This document shows positions 35,800-47,597 of a stretch of 64,000 nucleotides of DNA, piece after piece. The position numbers and the translations under genes are program-made. The DNA comes from Taeniopygia guttata (lineage: Eukaryota > Chordata > Aves > Passeriformes > Estrildidae). The stretch covers positions 60,891,001 through 60,955,000 of the forward strand of contig NC_133030.1 in assembly GCF_048771995.1 (NCBI RefSeq), in the 5' to 3' direction. Every line of letters begins with the position of its first letter. Position 1 is the stretch's first letter. The notes beneath the pieces are model-generated. The model did no database searches, was not told where the DNA came from, and saw nothing but the letters and a program-made list of their open reading frames with translations.

Positions 35800-36340
35800 A
35801 AGGATGAAGTTATCAGCCTATGACAGGAAATTATAGAGTGGATATTAATCAGCTCTCTTAACTTGGGCTAATCAAGACAAATAACCCTAATCACGCATTA
35901 TCGGGATGTGTATGTTTAATAATCAGCAACAAAACAATGGAGGGTATTTTAAAAATATACAATTTATTTATTTTCTTGCCTGCCAGCCTTCCCCCTAACA
36001 ATGGGCACATCCTGCAGTGGCGTGAACTTGGCTGCAATATTTTCTGTTGTCGGCCGTGGTGCGTGTGCGCGCTCACACCCCTGGTCGTCCTTTTGTCAAA
36101 AATGTGGTGGTGGCCATTGTTGCCTCATATTCTGCAAATGTATGGAAGGTGCCTCAAAAGCCTTTCCTCTAAAATTGAACAATTCTGTCAAAAAAGATTA
36201 GTTCTATTTTGTCTGCTGCTTGCTGACTATTCATGAATGTAAAGAGAGAGGGCTTGGGTGTCATACTAAGTTGCTAAGGTGGCTGGCTTTCGGCTATTGA
36301 CTTGAGGATACCAAACCAGAGCCTACAAAAGAGCAGCCAG
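35800..36340. other. Candidate conserved non-coding element cluster
   Basis: Unique sequence rich in factor-like words: GAAGTTATCAGCC, GATATTAATCAGC, GGGCTAATCAAGAC, ACCCTAATCACGC, GTTTAATAATCAGC, ACAACAATGG-like Sox sites and CTATTCATGAATG. CpG words persist in GTCGGCCGTGGTGCG. An A17 run lies just before it at 35785-35801. No exon is recognisable. Confidence 0.42.
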
Positions 36341-36566
36341 AAGGAGAGGAGAGAACTGGTCTGCCATGTGTTTCAGCTATACCTTCTTTAGCTGCCCATT
36401 TATTCCTTTTGTTGCCACAACTTTTATTGTCATACAGTTGAAAAAAATGTTAGACACAGGCTTCAGGCTGCACCAAGCAGAAAAAAGGATTAGCATATCA
36501 CTAGGATCATCTTACACTGAACCAAATTCTTTTCAGGATGTATAATTAGTGAATACAGTCTTCCCC

Positions 36567-36605
<39 letters not shown>

Positions 36606-37466
36606 ATGGGGGAGCCTATGGATAAGGAAAATTAGCTCAGATCTCTGGCTAAGAAACAAGAAGAAAGGATGGAAAATAAAAAGTTCTCTAGTTTCAGGGA
36701 AGATTTTATAAAGGCCGTTTAATCATTTTAGCCTTCTGCAACAAGAAGCCTTTTGCACATTCACAAAATGTGTGGCAGTAGCTTGTTCAGACGATTTTTT
36801 TTTTCTTTTTTACAATTATGTGAATCACCAGAAAGAGAGAAACTGATGCCAGAGGTGGGTCCAGACCTGGGCAGCTGGAGCTGGGCAGTGCTCCTGTGGC
36901 CCTCTCCCTGACAAGGGCTCAGCAGATGTGATCCTGCAGGATGCTTTACCTTTTTCCTCCGCACGGATGCTCCCAGCTCCCTTCTGCCAGCTGGGAAGAA
37001 CACAGTGCTGTGTGCTGCAACAAAAAATGCTTGGATGTGTATGAGTCAGCCACAGAAGTGAAGTATGATATGTTGTATAAGCATTTTTAAAAGAGTATGG
37101 CAGAATTAATGATCTATTTTTCGTAATTATAAGCCATTTTCAGTGATGACAGAAACAGGCATGAACCAAACAGCAGGACTGAGGGTTTGGGGTGTTCCCT
37201 GCCTGTACAGGAAATTCCCAAATGTGGGTGGTATTGATGGAACACGTGTAGCCTTTGCTGGTTCTCCGGACAATTCAACCCACAGAGACCTGGCCCCGAA
37301 AATCTTTGATTGGAATCACATTTGCACTGGGGTGTGATTGCAAAATCCATCTCTGCCTTGCTCCAGCTGGGGTGGAGGTGTGGTCCTGCAGGAAGATGAG
37401 GGTGAAGAGGAGGTTTTTGGTTTGGTGCACCCTTAGCAAAGCTCCCATGAGCATCCTGGTCCGTGC
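36341..37466. other. Unique non-coding DNA with a C12T25 tract
   Basis: No gene or transposon is recognised. A run of 12 C followed by 25 T occupies 36563-36599. Confidence 0.5.
36563..36599. repeat. Poly(C)-poly(T) tract
   Basis: Twelve C followed by 25 T without interruption. Confidence 0.95.
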
Positions 37467-38031
37467 TGTGTTGGAATCCTGGATGCTGAGAATTTTAAAC
37501 TTTCTGTGCTGAAAGGCACAGAATCACAAAAGAGAGCACTACATTTGACCTGAGGCTGTGGAGAAGACTTCCAAAATCGATTAATAGCACTGGGATTACG
37601 GGTGTGTAGTTGGTTAGAAGTGTGTAATATCACAGGGTGAAAAACTTAGAGTTTGGGGTTTTAGAATATAGAAATAAATATGCAGCAAGATAAAAGTCTT
37701 AGGGTGAAGGCAAGTTGTTCTTCTTCACTTTCTTCTTTCTTCTTCTCCATGGATTTGGGTGATGTTTTGTAATTGGGCAGAAAAGTCTGCACTGTGGGCT
37801 TTGAGAGATCAGTCTTTAGGTTAAAAGGGAAAATAATTTAAGTGTCATTTCTTAATTGGACAGTTTAGTTTTAAAAGACCTTGTAACAAGAGATAGTTGG
37901 CCATTTTGTGCCTTGCTAATGAAAGACTGCAGAACTCACGGCTGTGAGGGTGTTTCACAGATAAGAAATAATAAACACCTGAGTCCGAACATGAAACACC
38001 ATCTCGAGCACCTTCAATCCCGACCTCGACA
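37467..38031 (+). mobile_element. LTR of an endogenous retrovirus (family B)
   Basis: It starts TGTGTTGGAATCC, has an AATAAA signal at 37970-37975 and ends near CGACCTCGACA. A diverged copy of the same element lies reversed at 58467-58972, with shared segments such as GACCTGAGGCTGTGGAGAAG, AATATCACAGGGTG and GTGTCATTTCTTAATTGGAC. Two copies with the same start confirm it as a repeat and fix its 5' end; the 3' end is set by the last CA and is less sure. No target-site duplication was found. No internal retroviral genes adjoin it. Confidence 0.8.
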
Positions 38032-39044
38032 GAGGTAGGAAAACAAGCAAAGAACCCACATGCTGCCCCCAAAACTCAGCTGGACCTTTGCCCCTGACAG
38101 ATCCGGGTGTTCCCTGCTCCCGTCAGAGCAAAACTCGGGAGGAGAATTGCCCTGGGAAGGAAACAGAGCTTCTTTTACAGCTGAACCGCTGGTAATTTCG
38201 CTGCGTTTAATCACGCCACACATTTGATATCATTGCCTTTTCAAACTGTTCAAACCAATTGTTCCACCAAATGAGCAATTGGATGTGAATATCCAGAAGC
38301 TGCTCTGGGGTGCTCGGCAGTAATTGGTCACATCACTCACATGGTCCCGTTCCCTTTTTGATGAGAAGAGGGTAGAAATTTGCTTCACGCGGATACTTCA
38401 ACACCCACACATCAAAATCTTATTTAGCACAACTGTTGTTTGTTGGTTTTTGGTTTTGTTTTGTTTTCCTGGGGGTTTCTACAGTGGTGAGAATGCTCAG
38501 TATTGGAGGGCAAAGGAGGGGAACCAATGGAAGGAGAAGTCAAATAAAATGGTGAATGCAGATGCTGGAGTGTTTCTCTCTTCACCGAGTGCAGTCCCCA
38601 CGGCTGGTGGGATGTGATTTTGGCTGGGGATTGGAATGAGACCTTTAAAGTCCTTTCTAACCCAAACCATCCTGTGCTTGTGTGACAGAATATTCTGTGG
38701 CCAGGTGACAGGGATGAGGTTTAGGTTCATGTTCAGGAGGAGGTCTCAGCTGCAGCAGCACCAATGTTTTCAGGTACTCAGAGCTCATAGTGGAAGGTGG
38801 TTGTGGCAAACCAGATGTGAAATTCAGGAGAGCGAGCTTGGAGTGTGGTCTGGGTAATTCATACACCATGAGGGTAAGAAAAACATTTCACATCCAAGAA
38901 ATATTTGAAGAGAAATTACCTGAGCCATTTAAGGAAATGATGCTGGATATTTTACAGCTGGGAGTGATGCCTCAGGTTTTAGCTCTTCTATTTTTCACAT
39001 TCTGTGCTGCTTTAGTGTGTGGATCTGGGCTTCATACCAGGGGA
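38032..39044. other. Unique non-coding DNA apart from one CR1 tail
   Basis: No exon is recognised. A G/T-rich run lies at 38437-38477, and a CR1 tail at 38626-38688. Confidence 0.45.
38626..38688 (+). mobile_element. CR1 LINE, 3'-tail fragment
   Basis: GAATGAGACCTTTAAAGTCC, then TTTCTAACCCAAACCATCC match the terminal CR1 segment; the final ATGATTCT-like tail is degenerate. Confidence 0.75.
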
Positions 39045-39415
39045 TGCTGAGCTCTCTGCACAGAGCAGGGAGACAAAACAATTCCTTCTCTAGCTGGGGA
39101 CCAAGGACAAATGATCCAAATCTCAGCCCAGGAGCACAAACACCGTGGGCTGGAGAGAAAAACAAGCAGGATGGGACTGCCTGGGCTGAAGCTGGAATTG
39201 GACAATGAACTTCAAGGTGCCAATGGAGCAGAACTGATCAAAGTGAGAGCCCTGTGAGCGTTCGTGCATTTTGGGACCATTTTGTTTCATCTTGGGTGTA
39301 GCCCTGACTGGATTCTTGTGCTGCCCAAGGTGGATCCATTGAGGCCTTTCAATAAATCCCTACTTTATTCTTTAACTCAGTCTAGTCTCTGTTCTAGGGC
39401 AGCCTTCACAAGGCA
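39045..39415 (+). mobile_element. LTR of an endogenous retrovirus
   Basis: A 371-bp element starting TGCTGAGCTC and ending CTTCACAAGGCA, with AATAAA at 39351-39356 followed by an R/U5-like segment (CTTTATTCTTTAACTCAGTC). The U3 segment GGACCATTTTGTTTCATC and the poly(A) region resemble an avian retroviral LTR I recognise, though I do not name the family. The flanks share GGGA but not at an exact offset, so the 5' end is approximate. It stands alone. Confidence 0.72.
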
Positions 39416-41029
39416 CCGGGAGGGTCACACACATAGGTGACCATCTGTTGTCCATGTGGACCTCCTTGATTTCAGAGAGGATTTTTGGTAAGGGATGCCA
39501 GTGGAGAGGAGCACCAGGTAAAGGAACTGTGTCAGGCACTGTGACTTGTGTTATTCTTCATATGGACACTGAACAGAGTGTGAAATTATGAACGGGGGTG
39601 ACTTGAAAGCTATTGTTTATTTACAGCGTGAAATAGAAATATTGATGTTCCCCATGCTGAAAAAAATTACTCATAAAGGCCACTTTTTATTAATAAGGAA
39701 GAGATAACCCAGAATGGCTGGAGGACTCCAAAGGTGTTAATTTCAGAGACTGATTAATGTTCACTATGAGACAGTAGTTCATCTTACCCTACTCACATGT
39801 CCTCCTCCTTTCTCCTTCCAGTAAAACCTGGCTGACACAGGAGAAAGAGTAAATAAAAATCAAACAACATTAAGGATGGGAACAGCAGACATTGGGATGT
39901 TTGCAATCTACCTCCTGTAATTTTGCAATCACATTTAAAATGCACTTCATTTGCAGATGACCTAATTTGCCCATACCTGGGGCTGGGCTCCTTGGAAGCA
40001 GCTAAAAAAAGCACATTCCAGCATTCCAGAGATCACCTTGGGGCCTTTGCTTTGGATATCCATCCTCAGTGCCGGCTCTGCCTGTGGGTGTGTCCCCCTG
40101 AAGCCTGCAGGATATTTTTTTCTGTAAATAAATGCTGTTCAATAAATATTCAGGGTGCATTTTGTCATTAGGCTGATGCTGTAGAGCCACACGGACCCAA
40201 CCTTGATTTATAAAGCTGTTAAAATGTTTGACCTTGTTTAAATAAAAGCCTCAAGGTTAATTACAACAAGCATTGCAGATATATTCTCTCTGTTCTGGTG
40301 GCCCTGATGATTTAGAGGAGGAAAAGGGTAATAAATTCTCATCTTTTAAAAGTGACTGCAGTGCAAAAGTGCAAGAGTTTGCTTTTCTGCCATTTTCATG
40401 TTTTACCACACTTTGATATGTGATATATTGGGTGATGATTAGTTGCCTCTTCCTTGGGAGCACTAGAAATTTGGTATTTTTACTTAAAGTATGATAAGAA
40501 GCATGTGAGAATGGAAAAATAAAATAAAGGTTGTTGGGAATAAAGAGTTTGAGCTTCACTTCTGCATAGGATGTATCCATAATGAGGTAAACAAAGGCAT
40601 TGTGGTATTCTTTTTTTTTTCCTTATTGCACAGAAAATAAATTTCACAAAATAAAAACCAATTTAAGTTTCTTTTAAAAGAACTGGGAAATATTGAGGAA
40701 AGTTAATTGAAGCACATTCAAATTACAATAAACACATAGAGGCACAATTATCTTCTTTTGACTAGTGTGTGGCTTAGAGATGTTTTTATCTTTTGTTTAT
40801 TGCACTATTAAAAATATGGAGAGGCATCAAGAAAGGGTAGATAGCCACCATATGGACTTACATATTTTCCCTATTTATATTTAAATAACTATCCATGAGA
40901 AATTATGCACAAATCGTGCAATAATTCCCAACTGAAATGACTGTTTAGAAAATAAAAATTCTGAGGCACAATATTCTTTTCATATTAAATTGCCCATTTT
41001 CTGTACACCGTGTATGTTTGTACAATACC
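39416..41029. other. Unique non-coding DNA, CNE-like patches
   Basis: Patches at about 39590-39720 and 40160-40560 have AT-rich, non-repetitive texture with words such as GTTTATTTACAGCG, TTTATTAATAAGG and GGTTAATTACAAC. No exon, RNA gene or transposon is recognised. Confidence 0.33.
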
Positions 41030-41050
41030 AAAAAAAAAAAAAAAAAAAAA
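41030..41050. repeat. Poly(A) tract, 21 A
   Basis: Uninterrupted A run followed by an A-rich CAAAACAACC segment. Confidence 0.95.
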
Positions 41051-41340
41051 CAAAACAACCAAAAAATGCTGCATTACAGCCCAATACAATTTGCTCACAA
41101 TGCTAATGAAGATGGATAGAGGACATTGTAATATACTGGAGTAATTCATGAGCAGTGTGGGAAAACAAGACAAACAGGCTCAGAAAGCCAGGGCGTAATT
41201 TTTAGTTCCCATTTCCAAGAGTGAATGGTGGTAATTTTAATAACCTGCTGCTCTGACAGATTTAATGATGCTGATTAACTTCCAGTGCTTGATTCATGCC
41301 GTGCAAACGTTTGGGGTGGAAGTTTGGGTTTGCAAAGTTT
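41051..41340. other. Candidate conserved non-coding element
   Basis: Unique sequence with CACAATGCTAATGAAG, GGGCGTAATTTTTAG, GGTAATTTTAATAACC and GCTGATTAACTTCC, without a coding frame. Assigned by texture only. Confidence 0.35.
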
Positions 41341-43150
41341 GAGTGTCTGGGTTTAGGTAACTCAAAAGGAGATCCTAGCACCCCCCCAGAACTGAAACCC
41401 TATTTTTGGGATGCCGCCCTGTCCATGAAAAAGTGAGTTTTGAGTTGATCTCTGTCTCACTTTGCAGCAGAGAACCTTGGCCAAGGGCAGAGGGCTCTGG
41501 TGCCCACTAAAAGCCCCTGGGTCACTCAGGTGTATTAATTCTGGCCTCACCTGCAGGCAGAAACACGATGTGCTGTCTGATTGCACATTCTGATTAGCAG
41601 GGACTAAGCTGAGATCAATGTCACTTCTGATAAAACCCAGAAGAAGAAATACTTTTCCAGCAAAATATCCAGCTTTAATCTATATCTTCCCCTAAAAAAA
41701 GGAAAGCTGTGACATCTTTTGAATTCCTAAAAGGGGAGTGAAAACTTCCAAATTAGATGGTATGTCCTCACACGCTCAATACAAGTCAAATTTTCCTTGT
41801 CTGTCTGTCTCTCCGATAATTCTAATAAATTAAATTTCATGATTCATTCAACATCTCTGCTGTACACCCTGAGATCAGTACCTTATAAATGTCTTGCTAA
41901 GCCAGATGAGACAGCTGTGCCTCCTCATTCTGGCCAGCTCAGCCTGGCACTCTGGGCTCCTCTCCCACATCCAAATCCAGACATCCTGAGCAAAGTCTTG
42001 CAGAATCAAATCTTGCAAACTGATTTACTCTGGGCATTTTATCTATATACATAAGTAAGTGTGTGTGTGTATTCATGTAAATGTATGGGGGAATGTCCTG
42101 CTGTGGCTTTAAGAGGGTGGTTTATTTATTTCTTTTAGAAGAAACTCTCCCAAGAAATGTTCAGGTGTGTCAGAAATAAGCAAAACGATTCAGAGTCTTT
42201 GATCTGAGTTTTATGGCTTGTTCCTTTTTAAAATTTCATTAGATCCCCTCTTTGATGCTGCCTTGTACATAGAAAGGCTTGCCTGCTGCATAAACTCCAC
42301 TTTGTTAGCAAGGAATATTTCTGGTTGGTATTTTGGGAATTATAGGGGCTCTGTAGTACGTTAAAAATAGGGAAAAGAGCTTTCAGCCCAGTAAAAAGTG
42401 AACTTTGTTGAGTGCTGCTGTCACACTCCTCTGGGAAAATACATCCCTGTGGTCCTAGTGCTGCTGAGAAAGGTGTCTGCTCCATGCTAAACTCTCAGTT
42501 TTCATTCTCTCCTTGTGCTTCCAACTCTCATTCATATAATTCATGCCCAGCCTCTCCATCTGTTCACATCAGCTTGAGCGTGGAGTCAGGGGAAAGCTGG
42601 AGCTGGAGCTAAATGCTCAGATGAGGGGCTCAGAGGTGGGATGGGGCCAGCACAGCAGGAGCTGGGATGTGTTTTTGTGCCACCAGCCAACACCACACCC
42701 AGCAGCCTCCTCCTCACACAGGTGAGGGTGTTTGGAACCACCTCACTCAGAAGTGTACAAAAGGATCCATGGAAATATCAATTTCTGGTCTCACCCCTAT
42801 AGCTTGGTACTGGCAGCACCAGAGTAGTTCCCAATTGCCATCTGTAAAAAAAAAAAAGCCTCACAAACCTTTCCTCCCACACCTAATTAGCAGTTGGCAG
42901 CAATGTCACTGTAACTGTGGTGATCTAAAGATATAAATGAAACAAATCTGGCATTAAGTAATAACATGGTTTAATCGACTGACTGATACCTTTTCATTTT
43001 AAAAAACTTCCATGAAGCACTGTAGTAATTATTTTAAAAGACTGAAAGAACAGAAAAATTTGGCCACAAGCTTTTTTATTTTTACTTTTTAAAAATATTT
43101 ATTTTATGTTTATATAAAATACAAAATGTGTATTTTATATTACTAATTTT
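41341..43150. other. Unique non-coding DNA, nothing recognised
   Basis: Only a short TG run (about 42058-42070) and a poly(A) run (42847-42858) are seen. Confidence 0.45.
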
Positions 43151-43222
43151 TTCATTTTGTTTCATTTCATTTCATTTCATTTTATTTCATTTCATTTCAT
43201 TTCATTTCATTTCATTTCATTT
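43151..43222. repeat. TTTCA pentanucleotide microsatellite
   Basis: About 14 units of TTTCA (ATTTC/TTCAT in other phases), with one TTTTA variant at about 43181. Confidence 0.96.
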
Positions 43223-44097
43223 CTATTCCAACAAGCCCCAGAATCTTGTCTTCTGCAGAACTAATTAACTGGGAAAAAAAATGTGTTTTTGTTGCTTTGG
43301 ACCAATCTATACCAAGGCTGGGGCAAGGAATTGACAAAGTGTTGCTCAGAAGTCACTATACCAAAATAACCTCATGTTTTCACCTGCCCTAAATGGCAAT
43401 GAATGTCAGAGGTGGAGGAAGAAAAGGTGGATATTCCAGAGCTGTGGAATAATGAGGAGATCTCCATGCTGGTGCCTAACACTGAATTCTCCAGACACAG
43501 CCAACTCTCCCCAGCTCCATCATTTTTTTCTCTTCCTTCTCTCTCATTCCCTGGTAACACGGATGGGGATTCCTCAAGACAGTGGTGGGTGCAACAGAGT
43601 TTGAATGCAGCCTGAACAAATCAAAGCATGGGATAGCTGGGTGTGCAGGTGGAGAATTCCATACCAACCCTGCTCCTCGTTCCTCTCTTCCCTTCTCTGT
43701 TCTTTGGTTTGTCCTGGGAAGAAAACAAAAAAAGTGCCTGGGAGGGAGATGGGGTTGGCATAGTGAGTTTCCAGAGGTGAACTCTCCAAACAGCTCCAGG
43801 GAAATCTGGGAAAAGTCTCTTGGGTTGCAGCCATCTGCCATCCCTTGGTGCTTCTTTCCGCAGGGAAAGGGGATGAACTCAGGTGCCATGCAGGCAGTGG
43901 GGCTCAAAGTGACTTCCTTCAGCACTGCCCAGCAGGGCTTCTCACTGGGAAACACGGGTGAGCAGCCCCAGCATCCTCATCCTCATCCCAGCTGCCAGGA
44001 TTCAAGCCTTGTGGGTTTTATTTAGCAATTAATTATCTGAAAATTACCATATATTTCTCTCCCCCTTGCTAAATTTTATCTTTTCCACTGCAACAGA
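43223..44097. other. Unique non-coding DNA, nothing recognised
   Basis: Overlapping frames on both strands (up to 159 codons at 43476-43955, minus) have no recognisable domain and reflect few stop codons by chance. Confidence 0.45.
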
Positions 44098-44140
44098 GTC
44101 ACAGAATGGTTTGAGTTGGAAGCGATCTTAAAGCTCCTCA
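44098..44140 (-). mobile_element. CR1 LINE remnant, minus strand
   Basis: GTCACAGAATGGTTTGAGTT and GGAAGCGATCTTAAAGC are the reversed terminal CR1 segment; the rest is missing. Confidence 0.72.
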
Positions 44141-44459
44141 GCAATGGGGGATTTTTTTAGGCAAGGATCTGGGCACAGGATTCCCCAAAAACAATTAAAT
44201 CCAGGAATCTGCCCTGCAGGACATAGAGCGTGGTGTTGTCCTGCGTTTGGGCAGTGAGCACAGGGTGGCCCTGGCCTCCAAGTCAACACAAATAAATAAA
44301 ATGAAGCCCTGGAATGAGTAATTCGTGGGCAGCACACCTGCAACACAGGGCTGGAAAGGCAAATAAAACAGCTGTAACTCAAGCCTGGAGGGTGCTGGGC
44401 ACTCGGGGGAGGGAAGCCAGGCTTTCAAATCGCTGTAACCCAAGGAAGAAAATCATCAG
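44141..44459. other. Unique non-coding DNA, nothing recognised
   Basis: No repeat family, exon or RNA gene is recognisable. Confidence 0.4.
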
Positions 44460-44800
44460 CCTATATGCCTTTCACAGCATTTGATGACAAAATGGTTTGT
44501 GGCTTAGCCATTGTTTAAAGGCCATTCCTCAAATTCCGTGTTTACTGTCAGCAGGGTGAGTTGTGGACTCTGTGACTTTAGCTGTTAATGGGCCTAAACA
44601 CTTCTGCCAACAGATTAAGCTCTGCTGAAACGTTAAGAAAAATTGGCCCAAACAGAGATAGGGAGGAATCTTGTTTTGCTGTTGTTTCATTTGCATGAGA
44701 ATCATTGTCTGCAGACAATAGCACCTCCCTATCACCCAAAGTGTGGGCAATTGGGTGAAACTCATTCAATTTCTGTTAAACGACAGAAATTGTTTGTTTG
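44460..44800. other. Candidate conserved non-coding element with hairpin
   Basis: Unique sequence with TTAGCTGTTAATGGGCC, TTTCATTTGCATGAG (octamer-like) and ACAATAGCACC words. It ends in a perfect 10-bp hairpin (44767-44792) that leads into a GTTT microsatellite. Assigned by texture only. Confidence 0.35.
44767..44792. repeat. Perfect 10-bp inverted repeat, 6-base loop
   Basis: CAATTTCTGT and ACAGAAATTG are exact reverse complements separated by TAAACG. Confidence 0.92.
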
Positions 44801-44816
44801 TTTGTTTGTTTGTTTC
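44792..44816. repeat. GTTT microsatellite, about six units
   Basis: Six uninterrupted GTTT units directly after the hairpin. Confidence 0.93.
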
Positions 44817-45880
44817 TAGAGGAAAAGAAAAATGCTCATTTTCAACTGCAAGGAGGAGTAGATCAGTAGTGAAATCCAACCTCCAAATAACTCCAGCTTG
44901 TGACGGACTGGGAGCTAACAAGATGGGATGATCCAAAAGAAAACAAGAATATTAAGCTGTGAGTGTGTTTGAAACAATTACTTTCAGTGGAAGAAGAGGA
45001 ATAAGCAAAATTAGTCTATTGGGGAAGGCGAAGAATAAGTTCCTTTCTAAAAATGCTAGATGTGTTTTTGTTATGATTTGTGCTGCTGAAGTTCCCGGGT
45101 GATAAATACCCTCATGATGTTTCCATATAAATGCTGTCATGACAGGGACTGCCAGCACCTGAACTTCCCCCAGCTTCAGTGTTCAGGAGATGGCTAATTT
45201 GATGTATATATATATTTTTTTTTTTCCATTTTCCCCTCTGGTATTAAAAATTAACTCGGATTATTTGAATTGTAGCAGCACCTGGAGCCACCAGCCAGGA
45301 ACATGGCCAGGAGCATGGGGAGCTGTTCTCCAGTGAGCTCCTGGCCCTCCCAGCAGGGACTCACAGGGACTCACAGGGATGGACAGGGGGACCTGAGGCC
45401 ACCCTCGGGACTGGGGCCCAGGCAGGGAGCCCAGGCACACCTGTGACAGGTGAGCACACTTGGCCAGGTGTCACTGCATGCCCAGGGCCACCACGGGCTG
45501 CTGCAAGGAAGGATGAACCAGCCCAGCACCTTGGGGGCTGTTTTCTGTCTTTATTGCTGATTAGTGATGTGGGATTTAATCCCAGCACCATTCGACATTT
45601 CCTTTCCTCAGGAGATCCTGCTGTTTCCTTTATATATATATTTTTTTTTTTCTTCTAGCCCTGATACTTTTGGCCATCACTGCTGCTGCTGGCAGTTACC
45701 TGTGGCTGCTTTAAATGCCACTGGGTGAGAGGGGATGTTTACATTTCCCCAGTTACATTGTCTTTGAACGCTTCTAAACTTGACTTTGATTAAACACGCT
45801 AATAACAAGATAGGCTCCTTTTTTTTTTTCCCTTTTTTTTTTTTTTATGAATGTCACTTGCTTGAGTTGAAAAGACATGC
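44817..45880. other. Unique non-coding DNA with T-rich runs
   Basis: TA/T-rich runs lie at 45205-45228, 45632-45654 and 45821-45846. Nothing else is recognised. Confidence 0.45.
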
Positions 45881-46350
45881 TCTTAATACTCGCTTTTCAT
45901 CTAAACCTAGAAAGCAACACTAAGCAAAAAAGTATTTAACTGTAGCATATAGGATTGTAAAGATGGTAATCAGGGACACTGGTAATTGAAGCTTTTGGGG
46001 GAGAACCTTTCTTCTGAATCCTTCAGTCTGTTTAATAGGATAAAATTAGCTTGAGTGGCTTGGTGTTTGAAGAGGTTATGATATAATTGGAGCTGCCTCC
46101 TGGGTTTGCTGCTGGACAAGGCGATCAGGTGGAGACATGGGAGGGCATGGGAACCTCTGAAGTAGAAGACTCAGCTTCTGCCATACTAATTAGCCTAAAT
46201 TAGCTATGCCAGTTTTCTGCTTGCTTTTGAATTTCCCTGATAATGCTTTTATCGGGAGTGGAAGAAAAGGAATATGGAAACACGTGCAAAGTTCACTGAG
46301 GAATGGCAGGGGCGGTGGCAACTGCCGACGTAAGGCTCAGGCTTATTGCT
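45881..46350. other. Candidate conserved non-coding element
   Basis: Unique sequence with words such as CATACTAATTAGCC, CTAAATTAGCTATGCC, GGTAATTGAAGC and GATAATGCTTTTATCGGG, and no simple repeat or frame. CpG sites cluster mildly at 46305-46330. Confidence 0.37.
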
Positions 46351-47597
46351 GCAAGCTTCAAAAAAGAAAAAATTAAAAAAAAAACACACAGGAAAAAAAA
46401 AAAAGATTGAATAGCATTAGGAAATAACAAATGGATATCAAGTACAACCCCTAGGGATTTAGAAAGTACTATGGCTTGCGCTCTCGAACACAGAAGTTTA
46501 CAAAACATCTGTAAGAAATTGATTATCTTGAGGATTATACACACATTATTTTGAGGCCAGCCTCCTCCCCCCAGACCCCAGCTTTGCTCCTGAGTGTTTA
46601 ACCCAAGGTGAAGGAGTCTGTTCTCCTCCAGGCAGAGCCAGCCACAGCACCTCTGCTTGTGCTCCATCATCCACAAGGCCTGCGAGAGGCATTTTGTGTT
46701 GTGTGAGCTGCTGCCATTTTTTAATTCTCACTTCCGACCCCAATTAATCAACTTTAACCATGCAAAGAGATTTGTGGCACATTCAGTATAGCTTGCATAA
46801 ATCTATTTTAATTGAAAATGTGTGAGGGGGAAAGAAAATAAGGAGGGTTTTTTTTTTTAATGTTTTCTTTTTGTCCTGGGTGGATATGGCTGGATTCTGC
46901 TGCCAGTGGATGAAGCAAGTGAGGAGAGGACTTCTCCAAAGGCATGTTAGAATGCATTTTCACAGATGAAAACAGCTCCATCCCTCGGGAAGAGTTGACG
47001 ATATGGGGAGATACAGTTTTTTGTTTCCTAGTTAGTACCAGCCTTGGTTTGGGGATGGGTATTTGGGGCCAGAATTGTCTGTGTCTCTCAATGCACATTC
47101 AGATATTAGAAAGGGAAGGAGAAAGCCTCACCTCAGCAATCTGCTCTCCTAGCAGGGTCCACTGGCTCCAGGAGGCCTCCAGTCAGAGCAGGAGAGCATG
47201 GAATGTGGTTCTGGAAGATCTGCTGGACACCCTCTGAAGGTGTCATGGCTCAGGAGCTCACAGGCAGGAATTTTCTTCTGCTTCCCATGAGCCATTCTTC
47301 TGCCCAAGACCTTTGATTTCTCCCCAGCAGGCTGTCCCAGGAATGATTTGAAAAGACCTGTGTGAAATAGAGGGAGGATCTCAAGGTCATTTAAAGAGCA
47401 GAGTTTGCAGGGCTCACCCACACCTTGGTTTGCTTATGGTTTCCCATCGTATCTCCTGGGTCACATCAGAGGGTTTTAAACAGACTTGTGTCAACTCCAT
47501 ACTCAAAGGAGAATAATGGGGTGGGAGCTGATCTGAGGGATTGTGATGGACAGGAAAAACCAGGGACCTCATAAAACGGGAAAGCTGGACAGGACAG
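46351..47597. other. Unique non-coding DNA, CNE-like patch at 46690-46830
   Basis: The patch at 46690-46830 holds CCCCAATTAATCAAC, CATGCAAAGAG and TATTTTAATTGAAAATG. A-rich runs flank 46370-46405. No gene or transposon is recognised. Confidence 0.33.

Noticed and set aside
43476..43955. 159-codon minus-strand frame
   Set aside because: No domain, and opposing frames of similar length exist; chance is the simplest reading.
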